Of a stretch of 64,000 nucleotides of DNA, positions 19,398 through 32,002 are shown in pieces. Location of the stretch: positions 120,707 to 184,706 of the forward strand of contig NZ_CANMFF010000011.1 in the NCBI RefSeq assembly GCF_947497005.1. Direction: 5' to 3'. Origin of the DNA: an uncultured Ruegeria sp. GTDB lineage: Bacteria; Pseudomonadota; Alphaproteobacteria; Rhodobacterales; Rhodobacteraceae. The notes beneath the pieces were generated by a model. That model ran no database searches. It was not told the DNA's origin and saw only the letters and a list, made by a program, of their open reading frames with translations. The translations under genes and the position numbers were made by a program. The stretch's first letter is position 1. The number at the start of each line of letters is the position of its first letter.

Positions 19398-20149
19398 GCC
19401 GGATCGGCTTTATCGGCACCGGCCATATCGCCGCGCCAATTGCACGACTGATGGCGGCCAAAGGGCACGAGATCAGCGTGACCGAGCGCAATGCCGAAGT
19501 CTCCGCCAACTTGAAGGCGGAACTGGGCGCGACCGTTGCTGCACCTCAGGCCGTGATTGACGCCTCGGACATCGTGTTTCTGTGCCTGCGCCCTCATATC
19601 GCGGCCGAGGTACTGGCCCCCCTGACGTTCCGTGCAGATCAACAGATCGTTTCAGTGATGGCGGCCGTGTCAGCCGAGCAACTTGCCGCGCTTTGCGTAC
19701 CGGCGTCGGATTTCGTGCAGACCATCCCGCTTGGTTTTCTGGAAACCGGTGGTTGTCCAATGGCGGCTTTTGGCAATGATCGCCTGCTGGCCGAGCTGTT
19801 TGAGCCAGAAAATCCTGTGGTCAAAGTTACGAATGAAGCCGCGCTGAACGCGCATTTCGCCATTTGCGCCATGGTTCCGGGCATTCTGGATTTGATGGCA
19901 ACCGGGGCCAAATGGCTGGGTGACGTGACCGGCGATACGGACGGGGCTGAGTTCTATACCACGCAATTGATGGCGGGTTTTCTGGCTTCGATGGACAAAG
20001 GCACTGCCGGACGATTGGCGCAGGAGCGTGACGCGCTGGCGACCGACGGCACGTTGAGCCTGCAGATGACAGATACCCTGAAGAATCAGGACGCACATAA
20101 GGCGCTGCGTTCAGCGCTTGGCGCAATTGGCAAACGTTTGGAGAGTTGA
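19394..20149 (+). CDS. NAD(P)-binding oxidoreductase, pyrroline-5-carboxylate reductase-like
   Basis: [33 protein letters not shown] Rossmann start; [19 protein letters not shown] overlap with purE. Confidence 0.85.
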   Translation: MSRIGFIGTGHIAAPIARLMAAKGHEISVTERNAEVSANLKAELGATVAAPQAVIDASDIVFLCLRPHIAAEVLAPLTFRADQQIVSVMAAVSAEQLAALCVPASDFVQTIPLGFLETGGCPMAAFGNDRLLAELFEPENPVVKVTNEAALNAHFAICAMVPGILDLMATGAKWLGDVTGDTDGAEFYTTQLMAGFLASMDKGTAGRLAQERDALATDGTLSLQMTDTLKNQDAHKALRSALGAIGKRLES

Positions 20150-20151
20150 AG

Positions 20152-21219
20152 ATGGCGGAAATGCTTGCCCAAGGCGCGGTGATCGGAATTCTGGGGGGCG
20201 GTCAACTGGGACGGATGCTGTCTGTGGCGGCCTCCAGATTGGGCTTTGTCAGCCATATCTACGAGCCGGGCGCAAACCCGCCTGCCGAGCAGGTTGCGGA
20301 CCGGGTCACAACAGCAGCTTATGACGATGTTGAGGCGCTGAGAGTTTTTGCTGATGCCGTCGACGTCATCACCTATGAGTTCGAGAACATCCCGACTGAA
20401 GCGCTGGACATTCTGGAAGCCCATTGTCCGATCCGCCCCGGACGCGAGGCGCTGCGCGTCAGTCAGGATCGCCTGACCGAAAAGACCTTTCTGCAAGAGC
20501 TGGCCCTGAAGACGGCCCCGTATGCGGATGTAACTGATCTGGGCAGCATGAAGGAAGCGATCGACCAAATCGGCACCCCTGCTATCCTCAAGACCCGCCG
20601 CTTTGGCTATGACGGCAAGGGACAAGCCCGGCTGCGTAGCCCTGAGGATGCAACGGCCGCTTTGGCCGATATGGCTGGTGCGCCTGCCGTTCTGGAAGGC
20701 TTCGTGGATTTTTCGCATGAGGTCTCGATCATCGCGGCACGCGGGCTGGACGGTCAGGTCGCCTGTTTCGACCCCGGTGAGAATGTGCACCGTGACGGTA
20801 TTCTGCACACGACCACCATCCCCGCCCGCTTGTCCCCTGGTCAGCGCACTGACGCGATCCTGCTGGCGGCCAATATCCTGAATGCGCTGGAATATGTGGG
20901 CGTCATGGGGGTTGAGCTTTTTGTAACGCCCAGCGGATTGATCGTGAACGAGATTGCGCCACGGGTCCATAACTCGGGCCACTGGACGCAGAACGGCTGC
21001 GCCGTGGATCAGTTCGAACAGCATATCCGAGCCGTGGCGGGATGGCCTTTGGGTGATGGGCAGCGTCATTCGGACGTGGTGATGGAAAACCTGATCGGCG
21101 ACGACATGGACCGGGTGCCCGAACTTGCACGCGAACGGGACGTGGCATTGCATCTATACGGCAAGGCCGAGGTTAAAGCCGGGCGCAAGATGGGGCATTT
21201 CAACCGCATCAAACGTTAA
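20152..21219 (+). CDS. purK: 5-(carboxyamino)imidazole ribonucleotide synthase
   Basis: GILGGGQLGRMLSVAASRLGF, ATP-grasp domain, VNEIAPRVHNSGHWT. Confidence 0.95.
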   Translation: MAEMLAQGAVIGILGGGQLGRMLSVAASRLGFVSHIYEPGANPPAEQVADRVTTAAYDDVEALRVFADAVDVITYEFENIPTEALDILEAHCPIRPGREALRVSQDRLTEKTFLQELALKTAPYADVTDLGSMKEAIDQIGTPAILKTRRFGYDGKGQARLRSPEDATAALADMAGAPAVLEGFVDFSHEVSIIAARGLDGQVACFDPGENVHRDGILHTTTIPARLSPGQRTDAILLAANILNALEYVGVMGVELFVTPSGLIVNEIAPRVHNSGHWTQNGCAVDQFEQHIRAVAGWPLGDGQRHSDVVMENLIGDDMDRVPELARERDVALHLYGKAEVKAGRKMGHFNRIKR

Positions 21220-21280
21220 CGTTGTCGCGCGCACGGCGTCTTCGGCAAAACGAATGAGAAAAGGTGAGGCCTGTTCGCGC

Positions 21281-22432
21281 CTAACCGACGAACCGTGCTG
21301 CGATGTCACCTGACATATAGCTGACGCGCCCACCGGCCAAGGTGGCCGCGACGCGTTGGGTTTCCGAATCCAGTATGACCAAATCTGCGCGTTTGCCAGG
21401 GGCGAGCGTGCCCCGGTCCTGCAAGTCCAGCACCTGTGCGGGCCCGGATGAGATCAGCGTCCAGGCCCCAGCCATATCCAGCAGGCCGGTTTTGGCCAAC
21501 ATCAGCGCTGCGCGGCGCGGGCTGGGATAGTGGTAATCCGAAGCCAACGCATCACAGAGACCCATGGCGATCAGTTCGACCGCGCTGGCGTTTCCTTTGT
21601 GCGACCCACCCCGCACCACATTGGGCGAGCCGAGGATTATGTGGTCCCCGGCAGAACGTGCGGCCTCGGCGGCCTCAAGCGTTTCGGGGAATTCGGCGAT
21701 GCGCACGCCTCGATCACGCCACCATGCCCGTGTCTCGGCGGTTGCGTCATCGTGGCTGCCCAGACGCACGTCCATTTCGATGAGTTCAGCGCTGAGTGCT
21801 TCGATTGCAGCGGGCACCTCGTATCTGCGGGCATGCATATTGAGCAGCATCTCAAAATGCGCATCCGGATTGCGTCCGGCTTTCAGCGCCTGCCCAGTCA
21901 GGCGCGGTGGTTTCTTGCGCTGTGCCAAACGATCATGCGGCAGGTGATCATTGAACACCACATAAGGCACCTTCCAATCCGCTATGCGACGGGCCAGACC
22001 ATCGTAGTCCTCGAGCATGTTGGTCTCGAACCGCAATTGCGGGATCAGATCCGTGACGGCGCTGTGTTTGACAGCCGCGATTGCATTGAACACCTGCGCG
22101 GCAAACTCCGGGCCACGCACGCCACCTTCCCAACTGTAGAACTGAGCCAGCACGGCGGTAGTGATGCCATTGGCGGCCAGTTCGGCCTCGACCGACAAGA
22201 TACCTTCATTCATCTGCTTCATCGCTCCCCGGCGCGGGGCGATATGGCGTTCAAACCCGTCACCATGCAGGTCGATGATACCAGGCAGAACCAAATAGCC
22301 CGTCAGATCAATCCTGCGCCTGGTTAGGTCTTCTTGCACCACGCCCTCTGCGATGGTCAGATCGACGCGTGACAGGCCATCACCCGGCACCAGAACCTCT
22401 GCGCCAGTCAAAGTCAGGTCCAGTGCAGTCAT
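21281..22432 (-). CDS. phnM: Alpha-D-ribose 1-methylphosphonate 5-triphosphate diphosphatase (PhnM)
   Basis: [50 protein letters not shown]. Confidence 0.88.
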   Translation of the reverse strand: MTALDLTLTGAEVLVPGDGLSRVDLTIAEGVVQEDLTRRRIDLTGYLVLPGIIDLHGDGFERHIAPRRGAMKQMNEGILSVEAELAANGITTAVLAQFYSWEGGVRGPEFAAQVFNAIAAVKHSAVTDLIPQLRFETNMLEDYDGLARRIADWKVPYVVFNDHLPHDRLAQRKKPPRLTGQALKAGRNPDAHFEMLLNMHARRYEVPAAIEALSAELIEMDVRLGSHDDATAETRAWWRDRGVRIAEFPETLEAAEAARSAGDHIILGSPNVVRGGSHKGNASAVELIAMGLCDALASDYHYPSPRRAALMLAKTGLLDMAGAWTLISSGPAQVLDLQDRGTLAPGKRADLVILDSETQRVAATLAGGRVSYMSGDIAARFVG

Positions 22433-23202
22433 TGTGTGGGCTCCGAATCCGGTTCCGAGCAGTCTTGCCCGATACAGATCTCGTCTATTATTTCTGTCAC
22501 ACCGTCCAGCCACGTGATCTGCGGATCGAAGCGGCCAAATTCGATGAAATGCAGCGCCTGAGCCATAACGCGCGGGTTGTTCATCATGAAGGTATGGGTC
22601 ACAGGCAGAACAAGATGATCGGCCATCCCTTCGACCTTCGTCGTTTCAACCGAGACCTTGCCGTCATCCTGCCCATCAATCAGCGAGGAAAACAGCGGGT
22701 TGAGAGAGTTTTTGCCCGCGATCACGCCAAGCTCAAAATCCACCGGCGGCAGGCGGCGCGGGATGCCTTCGGGGCCTGTACCCAATTGCAGGCCTGCGGG
22801 GCCATTCAGATATCCAAACACCTCCCACGCGCTAAGCTCATCGACCAGTTGGCTGCCCTGATTGGGCGGGCCGAGCATGACGACACGGCCCAGGTTTTCG
22901 GGGCGATGGTCCTGCAGCCAATAGCGCAACAGGATGCCACCCATGGAATGCGCAACAACATTGGCCTTGTCTTCACCGCAAGCCGCGAGCGCGTCCGGGA
23001 TGGTTTGTTCCGCCAGTTCGGGGATGCCGATTTCGGTCGATGGGTAACCGTGGCGTACAACAGTGTAGTCATGCGCCTTGAACAGCTGCTCCATCACGGT
23101 GAACGAGGCCTCGGTTCGCGCAAGACCATGCAGCAGAACAACGCATTTCGCGCTGGCTGCGGCGGGAACAAGGCAAAAGAGTAAGGCGATCAGAAATCTC
23201 AT
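22429..23202 (-). CDS. Secreted alpha/beta hydrolase (lipase/esterase-like)
   Basis: Signal peptide [40 protein letters not shown] nucleophile elbow; PVTHTFMM. Confidence 0.85.
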   Translation of the reverse strand: MRFLIALLFCLVPAAASAKCVVLLHGLARTEASFTVMEQLFKAHDYTVVRHGYPSTEIGIPELAEQTIPDALAACGEDKANVVAHSMGGILLRYWLQDHRPENLGRVVMLGPPNQGSQLVDELSAWEVFGYLNGPAGLQLGTGPEGIPRRLPPVDFELGVIAGKNSLNPLFSSLIDGQDDGKVSVETTKVEGMADHLVLPVTHTFMMNNPRVMAQALHFIEFGRFDPQITWLDGVTEIIDEICIGQDCSEPDSEPTQ

Positions 23203-23240
23203 AACCGCCAGATAAAGCCTATGAGCCCCTGATAAAAGCC

Positions 23241-24083
23241 CTAGCCCCGTTGACGTCGCAGCATGGCCAGCGCAATTCCACCCAAAACCAGCCCTGCGCC
23301 AACCCAAAGCCGCGCGTTCGCGGTTTCGCCCAGCAGCACAATACCGCCAAAAATAGCGATGACCGGCACGCTGAGCTGAACGACAGCCGCCGCTGACGGT
23401 GCCAATTGAGGCAACACGCGATACCACAATGCATAGCCTAGACCAGAGGTTACCCCGCCGGACAGCGCGGCCAACAGATACCCTGTTCCGTTCATCTGCC
23501 AGACGCCGCCGCTGGCCAGCAACGCCAAAGCAGTCAACGGCAACGCGACGATAAAGTTGGCGGCTGTTCCCTCCAGAGGGTTCGTTTCTGATCGCCCGGC
23601 TATCGAATAGAGGGCCCAACCGATACCAGCAGCGACCATCAGGGTCGCGCCGAACAGGTCAACCTGAAAGGTACCGGAGGGCCAGAGTACAAAGGCCAGA
23701 CCTGCAAGCGCAACCCCGGCCCCCGCCGCTTGCCGCGCGGTCGGATTTGCGCCGGTCAGGGCGCCGATCGAAAACATGGTGATTTGCACGACGCCAAACA
23801 GGATCAAAGCGCCCAGCCCTGCATCCAGTGTCAGGTAAGCAAGCGAAAACCCGATCATGTAGAGCGTCAGTGACCCAGCACCAAAGGCCCGCCTTCGATT
23901 GCGCAGCGGAAGATGCCCCCCACGCGCCAGCACAAGAGCGGCCAATACCACCGCACCGGTCAGCACCCGCACGATCGCAAACCCAGCAGGATCACTGGCC
24001 CCGCTGTCAATTGCCAGGCGGTTCAGGATGGAATTCGCCGCAAAGGCGCACATGGTCAGGGCGGTTAGAAAGAACAGTCGCAT
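23241..24083 (-). CDS. DMT-superfamily (EamA) transporter
   Basis: [28 protein letters not shown]..., many hydrophobic helices in EamA-like arrangement. Confidence 0.85.
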   Translation of the reverse strand: MRLFFLTALTMCAFAANSILNRLAIDSGASDPAGFAIVRVLTGAVVLAALVLARGGHLPLRNRRRAFGAGSLTLYMIGFSLAYLTLDAGLGALILFGVVQITMFSIGALTGANPTARQAAGAGVALAGLAFVLWPSGTFQVDLFGATLMVAAGIGWALYSIAGRSETNPLEGTAANFIVALPLTALALLASGGVWQMNGTGYLLAALSGGVTSGLGYALWYRVLPQLAPSAAAVVQLSVPVIAIFGGIVLLGETANARLWVGAGLVLGGIALAMLRRQRG

Positions 24084-24206
24084 AAAAACCGCATATCCGG
24101 TTGTGGGCAATATGGACACTCATATTGCACGTAAGCGCCGCCTACCCTTCACATTTTTCAGAATACTCCAGTCGAACGCGTGGTCGGGCACTGGCATACA
24201 AACGAA

Positions 24207-24237
24207 TCGGGGCCGCCCAATGGCGACCCCGTTCGTT
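24207..24237 (-). terminator. Terminator hairpin downstream of groL
   Basis: CGGGGCCGCCC-AAT-GGCGACCCCG with flanking AACGAA/TTCGTT complementarity. Confidence 0.65.
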
Positions 24238-24257
24238 AGCACTATGGCCTAAGCAGC

Positions 24258-25937
<1,680 letters not shown>

Positions 25938-25956
25938 TCAGAGAAAGCGCGTGGGC

Positions 25957-26244
25957 TTACTCGATGATCCCCATGATGTCGCTTTCTTTCATCATCAGCA
26001 GCTCTTCGCCGTCGACCTGAACCTCGGTGCCCGACCATTTGCCGAACAGGATCTTGTCACCAGCTTTTACAGCCATCGCGATCAGCTCGCCGCTGTCCTT
26101 GCGCGCGCCTTCGCCGGTTGAGACGACTTCGCCTTCGCTGGGCTTTTCTTTTGCGCTGTCAGGAATGATCAGGCCGCCTGCGGTTTTCTCTTCGCTTTCG
26201 GTACGGCGAACCAGCACACGGTCATGAAGCGGTTTCAATGCCAT
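25957..26244 (-). CDS. groS: Co-chaperonin GroES
   Basis: [40 protein letters not shown]. Confidence 0.98.
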   Translation of the reverse strand: MALKPLHDRVLVRRTESEEKTAGGLIIPDSAKEKPSEGEVVSTGEGARKDSGELIAMAVKAGDKILFGKWSGTEVQVDGEELLMMKESDIMGIIE

Positions 26245-26302
26245 CTTTGTAGCTCCTTGGGCTCAAAGTTTGTTTATCCTCCCCTCGCCTTCCGACGAGG
26301 CG

Positions 26303-26329
26303 TTAGCACTCAGATTATGTGAGTGATAA
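26303..26329. promoter_or_regulatory. CIRCE element (HrcA operator) upstream of groESL
   Basis: TTAGCACTC-N9-GAGTGATAA; one mismatch to consensus TTAGCACTC-N9-GAGTGCTAA. Confidence 0.95.
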
Positions 26330-26398
26330 CGACGCATAGCTAGGGAGTCTCAAACACCGAGTCAACAAGTTGTAGGGGATTTTTTTTCGCGGCTTGGG

Positions 26399-27073
26399 TC
26401 AGTCAGCCTGTTCCCAACTGTAGGCCCAGTGTTTCAATCCGTCCGCCCCTTGAGACGTAAGCCCGTAGATGCCCTTTTCAACCTTCTCAAACCAACCATA
26501 GTGATTTTCCCGCATAAGCCGGGTGGCAATCGGAACACCAACCGACTTGGCAACCTCGGCCCCTTTGGCCGGGCCATTCTCAGCCAAAAAGGCTGCGCAT
26601 TTCAGCGCATCCTGCCGATAGGCCGTCACGATGCCATGGCGTGTTGCACCCCCGGCGTTCGGGTCTCCATCCAGCCGGTCGAACTCGCGCAGCAAACGCG
26701 CGGCCCTGGCCTTGTTCTTGCGGGGTGCATAAGGGCCGGGGTCGCATTGCACCTCAACCGTGCCATCAGTCCGTACAGTGATCAGCCCCAGCCCAAGCCT
26801 TCTGCACAGTGCAAGGTTATCCTTCAACGCGCGCCGGGCGGCTCGCCCCGTGGGTTTGCTGACCGCAATGTAAACCTGATCCGTGATTTTCAGCCGCGTG
26901 ATCGCCTGATGGAACAGCGCCAGAGTGAACCTGAGCTTGAGTTCGACAATCACAGGCTCATCCCCATCGCGCATTGCAACGATGTCGGCCGCGCCGACCT
27001 CGCCCTTGACGGTGTACCCCTGACGTTCCAGCAGCGTTTTGATCGGGGGATAGAGATCCTGCTCGCGGTTCAT
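26399..27073 (-). CDS. DUF2161 family putative PD-(D/E)XK-type protein
   Basis: LYPPIKTLLERQGYTVKGEVGAADIVAMRDGDEPVIVELKLRFTLALFHQAITRL (D...ExK-like core). Confidence 0.82.
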   Translation of the reverse strand: MNREQDLYPPIKTLLERQGYTVKGEVGAADIVAMRDGDEPVIVELKLRFTLALFHQAITRLKITDQVYIAVSKPTGRAARRALKDNLALCRRLGLGLITVRTDGTVEVQCDPGPYAPRKNKARAARLLREFDRLDGDPNAGGATRHGIVTAYRQDALKCAAFLAENGPAKGAEVAKSVGVPIATRLMRENHYGWFEKVEKGIYGLTSQGADGLKHWAYSWEQAD

Positions 27074-27183
27074 GCGCCTATGCTACGCAGATTGTTGGGG
27101 AATACCAGACGGACTGCTTGAACATCGGCTGGAGGCATGGCTATGTCTGGTTTCAACTGTTCGACCTTACTCAGGCGGGTTCC

Positions 27184-28164
27184 ATGCGTTTGCTGACAAC
27201 TCTTGCTTTCCTTCTGTTTCCGATCTCGGCCCAGGCCGTGTGTGAAGGGGCGGATCTGCGGCCGCAACTGTCTGCTGAAACCCGGGCTGAGTTGCAAAAC
27301 GCCGTGGCCGACATCGCCTATCCCGAGGGCAATCACTGGATTGCACGCAAAGGCGACACCGTTCTGCATATCATAGGCACGTTACATACGTTCGACCCGC
27401 GCATGGAGGATGTCGTTGATCGCCTGTCACCCGAACTGAGCAAGGTCGACGCGTTCTATTTCGAAGTCACCCAAGCGGAAATGGACGCCTTCGAAAAGAA
27501 TATGGCCAACGACCTGAGCGCTGTGATGATGACCTCGGGGCCCACATTGATCGACCTGATGACGGAGGAGGATTGGGCAGCGCTATCTACGGCACTGGCG
27601 CAACGCGGCATCCCCGGCTGGATGGCGGCCAAAATGCGCCCGTGGTTCCTGACCATGATGCTAAGCATCCCGCCCTGCATGATTGAAGATCCCAACGCTA
27701 CCTATGGAATGGACGCCCGCCTGACCGATCTGGCCGTGGACAAAGCTATCCCTCAATACTCACTGGAACGCATCGAAGACCTGATTGCCATGTTTGACAG
27801 CCATCCGCTGGAGGAACAGGTCGAATCGCTGGTGCGTCTGTCCGGGGCCATGCAGGGCAATGCTGACCAGCTGGCCACCATGACCAACGCCTATATGGAA
27901 GAAAAACACGCCGAGATCATGCAGTTTGCCCGCCTTCAGGGGCTGGAGCAGTCAGGACTGAGCCCCAAGGTTTTTGATGAGGAATGGCAAGGGTTCGAAC
28001 AGCAATTGCTGGTGCAGCGAAACGCCAGTTGGATGGAACAGATTCTGGACATCAGGGACCAGACGGTTGTCATAGCAGTCGGCGCGGGACATCTGAGTGA
28101 TGACCACGGCCTGCTGAACCAGCTGGAGCAGGCCGGATACACTCTGACACGCGCTGCGTTCTGA
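27184..28164 (+). CDS. TraB/GumN family protein
   Basis: Signal peptide; VLHIIGTLHTFDPR; FYFEVTQAEMD; VIAVGAGHLSDDHGLLNQLEQAGY. Confidence 0.88.
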   Translation: MRLLTTLAFLLFPISAQAVCEGADLRPQLSAETRAELQNAVADIAYPEGNHWIARKGDTVLHIIGTLHTFDPRMEDVVDRLSPELSKVDAFYFEVTQAEMDAFEKNMANDLSAVMMTSGPTLIDLMTEEDWAALSTALAQRGIPGWMAAKMRPWFLTMMLSIPPCMIEDPNATYGMDARLTDLAVDKAIPQYSLERIEDLIAMFDSHPLEEQVESLVRLSGAMQGNADQLATMTNAYMEEKHAEIMQFARLQGLEQSGLSPKVFDEEWQGFEQQLLVQRNASWMEQILDIRDQTVVIAVGAGHLSDDHGLLNQLEQAGYTLTRAAF

Positions 28165-28274
28165 TCCGGTTCGGCGGTTTTCAGACCAAGCGTCGCAGAC
28201 CGGCTGCTGCAGCGTGACAACAGCGTTTACCCGCCCTATAACGCGCGCAAAATTCCAATCCGCAGGACTCTGAC

Positions 28275-29195
28275 ATGACTACGCTCGTATTTGGCCACAA
28301 ATCCCCCGACACCGACTCTACAGGTTCGCCGATCCTGTGGTCCTGGTACCTGAACGAAGTCAAAGGTGAGCAGACCGAGCCCGTTTTGCTGGGAGAGCCC
28401 AACACCGAAGCGACGTTCATGCTGGAAAACTGGGATCTTCCCAAGCCGCGTATCATCGACGATCTGGCCGCAGACACTCCGGTGGTTATCGTCGACACCA
28501 ACAACCCGGCTGAATTGCCCGCCAATATCAACGATGCGAATATTCTTGCGATCATCGACCACCATAAGCTGGTCGGTGGTCTGGAAACCAAAGGTCCGAT
28601 CGACATCACCGTGCGGCCGCTGGCCTGCACCGCAACCATCATGGTCGACCTGATGGGTGAAGATTCCGCCAAAATGCCCGATGCGATCAAGGGCGCTGCC
28701 CTGACCTGCATCCTGTCGGACACTCTGGAATTCCGCTCGCCCACAACAACCGCTCATGACCGTGCAGTGGCAGAACGGCTGGCGGCTGAGCTGGAGCTGG
28801 ATATCTCGGCCTATGCCGCAGACATGTTTGCGGCGAAATCGGATGTCTCGTCCTTCTCGGACGCCGAGCTGATCCGCATGGACAGCAAGGAATACGAGGT
28901 TGACGGCACCAAGTTCCGTGTCTCGGTTCTGGAGACCACGGCCCCCGACGTTGTGCTGGACCGCAAGGCCAGCCTGGCGGAGTCGATGGGGGATGTCGCC
29001 AAGGAAGACGGCGTTGATCAGGTTCTGCTGTTCGTGGTCGACATCCTGAACGAGGAGGCCACGCTGCTGGTGCCCAACGATCTGGTCAAAGGTGTTGCAG
29101 AAAAGAGCTTTGGCGCGGCCGTCGACGGTGACACCGTTGTTCTGCCGGGCATCATGAGCCGGAAAAAGCAGATCATTCCGAACCTGAAGGTTTGA
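28275..29195 (+). CDS. ppaC: Manganese-dependent inorganic pyrophosphatase
   Basis: LVFGHKSPDTDSTGSPI, VIVDTNNPAE, IIDHHKLVGG, LSDTLEFRSPTTT. Confidence 0.95.
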   Translation: MTTLVFGHKSPDTDSTGSPILWSWYLNEVKGEQTEPVLLGEPNTEATFMLENWDLPKPRIIDDLAADTPVVIVDTNNPAELPANINDANILAIIDHHKLVGGLETKGPIDITVRPLACTATIMVDLMGEDSAKMPDAIKGAALTCILSDTLEFRSPTTTAHDRAVAERLAAELELDISAYAADMFAAKSDVSSFSDAELIRMDSKEYEVDGTKFRVSVLETTAPDVVLDRKASLAESMGDVAKEDGVDQVLLFVVDILNEEATLLVPNDLVKGVAEKSFGAAVDGDTVVLPGIMSRKKQIIPNLKV

Positions 29196-29213
29196 TCGCT
29201 TAACCACTTATGC

Positions 29214-29243
29214 AAAGGGCGTCCGTTTCGGGCGCCTTTTTTC
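29214..29243 (+). terminator. Terminator after ppaC
   Basis: AAAGGGCGTCCGTTTCGGGCGCC stem (one bulge) followed by TTTTTTC. Confidence 0.6.
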
Positions 29244-29326
29244 TTTTCTACCGGCCATTTGCGGAAACGGCATCGGTTGCTAATCTGGCTTTAGGTGCGA
29301 AGCCTATTCCAGATCAGGCACAGACA

Positions 29327-30403
29327 ATGGTCGTTCGAAAACTTAGCACTACCCGGGGCATCCTTCTTTTTGAAGGCACCGACAAGGCTGCGTATTGGCG
29401 ACGCTTTGCAATGTTGCTGACGCTGTCGGTCGTGATTGCCACCATGGGATTGCTGCGCAATTCCGGCGCAGTTGTCATCGCGGCCATGCTTGTGGCACCG
29501 CTTATGACCCCGATTCTTGGGGTCGCTGCCGCGATGGTTATGGGATGGCTGAAACGCGCAGTGACTCTGGCGCTCACGGTTTGCCTGGCAGCTATTGCCT
29601 GCGTTCTGATGGCCTGGCTTCTGGTCTATGTCGCTGACGTCCCGCGTGGCATACTGATCCCGGATCAGGTCCTTGCGCGCACCGATCCCGGCACAGAAGA
29701 CCTGATCGTCGCGCTCGCCGCCGGGGTTGCCGGGGCCTATGTTCAGATCAACAAGTCCGAGCTGAGCCTTCTGCCCGGCGCGGCAATTGGCGTGTCGCTG
29801 GTTCCGCCTCTCTCGGCTTCGGGCATTCTGCTGTATTTTGATGAACCTGCCGAGGCCTATGAGGCAGGGCTGCTTTTCGCAACCAACCTGGGTGCGATCA
29901 TTCTGTCAGCCTGCGCGGTCTATCTGGTTTATGCTGCACGGTCAGTGATCTTCAGCAAAGGCAAGCGCAAGCTGAACTTTACGGCAAGCGTGTTTGTTGC
30001 AATCGCATTTTTGGTCATCGTCGTTCTGCAACTCGGGAACTCCACCTATAACCGGTATTTGGAGACGCGGACCGAAGCCCAGTTGGCGGATGCCATTCGG
30101 GAATGGGCCGATCCGGTTTCCGTGGAAATCATCCGCATCGACGTCAACGCCCAACGCAAGCGGGCCGAGGTCTGGCTAATCGTAGACCTGCCAGCGGAAG
30201 CACAGTTCAAAGTCTCGTCTGTGGCAGGTCTGTTGCCAGAGAAGTTGCGTGAAGCGCCTCTGGTCGAGGTGTTACAGGGGGAACTCGGACCCGGTTATAT
30301 GGCGATCATCCGGTATCAGACCCGAATTGGGGCGCAGATCATTCTAGGAACAGAAAACGTTCAGCAGGCCCCGGATGTTTCGGATATTACCGAAGACGAG
30401 TAA
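29327..30403 (+). CDS. DUF389 domain membrane protein
   Basis: MLLTLSVVIATMGLLRNSGAVVIAAMLVAPLMTPILGVAAAMVMG; multiple TM segments. Confidence 0.88.
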   Translation: MVVRKLSTTRGILLFEGTDKAAYWRRFAMLLTLSVVIATMGLLRNSGAVVIAAMLVAPLMTPILGVAAAMVMGWLKRAVTLALTVCLAAIACVLMAWLLVYVADVPRGILIPDQVLARTDPGTEDLIVALAAGVAGAYVQINKSELSLLPGAAIGVSLVPPLSASGILLYFDEPAEAYEAGLLFATNLGAIILSACAVYLVYAARSVIFSKGKRKLNFTASVFVAIAFLVIVVLQLGNSTYNRYLETRTEAQLADAIREWADPVSVEIIRIDVNAQRKRAEVWLIVDLPAEAQFKVSSVAGLLPEKLREAPLVEVLQGELGPGYMAIIRYQTRIGAQIILGTENVQQAPDVSDITEDE

Positions 30404-30505
30404 CGGATTCACCAAATCCTTAGCGCAAACGGGAATGCGGGATGGTGTTCGCGCCCAAGCTTTGCCATAGCTGTCGCAAGCGCGATATCAGACCCAGAGG
30501 CCCCC

Positions 30506-31381
30506 ATGACCCAGATCGTTTCCTCGCTTGCCGAGATTTCCGACCGCTACAAGGCGTTGTTTGTCGACCTTTGGGGCTGTGTTCACAACGGCATTACGGC
30601 CTACCCCGAAGCCGTCGCTGCCTTGCAGTCCTATCGCGCGAACGGTGGACTGGTCGTGCTGGTCACGAACTCTCCGAAACCCCGCGCAGGTGTGGCAGAG
30701 CAGTTGGGGCAGTTCAACGTCCCCGCCGATGCATATGACACCATCGCCACAAGCGGGGATTCCGCGCGGTCGGCGATGTTCCGGGGCGCCGTCGGGCACA
30801 AGGTTTACTTCATGGGAGAATGGCAGCGCGACGCGGGCTTTTTCGAGCCGTTGAAACTGCTGCATCACCCGATCCACATCGAGCGTGTGCCTTTGAAGAA
30901 GGCCGAAGGCATTGTCTGCTGTGGTCCGTTCGACACGATGGCCGACCCGGATGTGAACCGGCCCGATTTCCTGTATGCCAAGCAGATGGGCATGAAACTG
31001 CTCTGTGCCAATCCTGATATCGTGGTCGACCGGGGCGAAGTGCGGGAATGGTGCGCTGGCGCCTTGGCCAGGCTTTATACCGAAATGGGCGGAGAGAGCC
31101 TGTATTTCGGTAAACCACATCCGCCGATCTATGATTTGGCCCGCCTGAGGTTGCAGGAATTGGGTAATGATATTCCCGATGGCGACATTCTGGTGATCGG
31201 TGACGGTCCTCATACGGACATTCTGGGCGGCATGGGAGAGGGTATTGATTCTCTGTTCATCTCAGGCGGACTGGCCGCGGCCGAGACAAAAACGTCGCAT
31301 CATCCGCACCATGAATCCCTAACCGCCTATATCGAAAGGGAAAAGATTAATCCGACCTATACAATTGGTCGCTTGCGATAG
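30506..31381 (+). CDS. TIGR01459 family HAD-type hydrolase
   Basis: KALFVDLWGCVHNGITAYPEAVAAL, VLVTNSPKP, YFGKPHPPIYDLA, LVIGDGPHTDILGG. Confidence 0.9.
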   Translation: MTQIVSSLAEISDRYKALFVDLWGCVHNGITAYPEAVAALQSYRANGGLVVLVTNSPKPRAGVAEQLGQFNVPADAYDTIATSGDSARSAMFRGAVGHKVYFMGEWQRDAGFFEPLKLLHHPIHIERVPLKKAEGIVCCGPFDTMADPDVNRPDFLYAKQMGMKLLCANPDIVVDRGEVREWCAGALARLYTEMGGESLYFGKPHPPIYDLARLRLQELGNDIPDGDILVIGDGPHTDILGGMGEGIDSLFISGGLAAAETKTSHHPHHESLTAYIEREKINPTYTIGRLR

Positions 31382-31482
31382 TCAGAAAAGACTTGATTTT
31401 CTGCATCTGCGAAGTAATAAAGTTGCCAACCTTGGCCAAATGATGGTTTTTTCTTTCACGGCCGATTTCGAGTGAGGGCAAC

Positions 31483-31926
31483 ATGTTGGACAATCTTCCA
31501 CGCGGAACGATCTGTATCGAAGACATCGAAATGGGCATGTCCCGCCACCTGCGCAAAGTGGTTACGGATGAGGACATCGAGATGTTCGCGCAGATCTCGA
31601 CCGACCGGAATCCGGTGCATCTGGATGACGACTATGCCCGCGATACGATCTTCGAAGGCCGTATTGCCCACGGGATGCTGACAGCCGGTCTGATTTCGGC
31701 TGTGATCGGTGAACAACTGCCCGGCCATGGCACGGTTTACATGGGCCAGTCCCTGAAATTCCTGGCCCCCGTGCGCCCGGGAGACATGGTTTATGCCGAG
31801 GTGAAAGTGGTCGACATCGACTTTTCCAGGCGCCGCGTTAAGCTGGACTGCCACTGCTCGGTCGAAGGCAAGAAGGTTCTGATTGGTGAAGCTATGGTGC
31901 TAGCCCCGTCGCGCAAGTTCGACTGA
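31483..31926 (+). CDS. MaoC family dehydratase
   Basis: VTDEDIEMFAQISTDRNPVHLDDDYARDTIFEGRIAHGMLTAGLISAVIG. Confidence 0.9.
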   Translation: MLDNLPRGTICIEDIEMGMSRHLRKVVTDEDIEMFAQISTDRNPVHLDDDYARDTIFEGRIAHGMLTAGLISAVIGEQLPGHGTVYMGQSLKFLAPVRPGDMVYAEVKVVDIDFSRRRVKLDCHCSVEGKKVLIGEAMVLAPSRKFD

Positions 31927-31946
31927 TTGGCAAACCAACCCATGTA

Positions 31947-31978
31947 AAAGGCGCCCAACCGGCGCCTTTCTTCTTTTA
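31947..31978 (+). terminator. Terminator after maoC-like gene
   Basis: AAAGGCGCC-CAACC-GGCGCCTTT followed by CTTCTTTT. Confidence 0.85.
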
Positions 31979-32002
31979 GACACTGGTTTTTGCGTGAAGC
32001 CG

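Noticed and set aside
26399-27073. DUF2161 PD-(D/E)XK protein as a restriction/defence nuclease
   Set aside because: Isolated gene among housekeeping genes, no methylase or defence partner visible; left as family call only.
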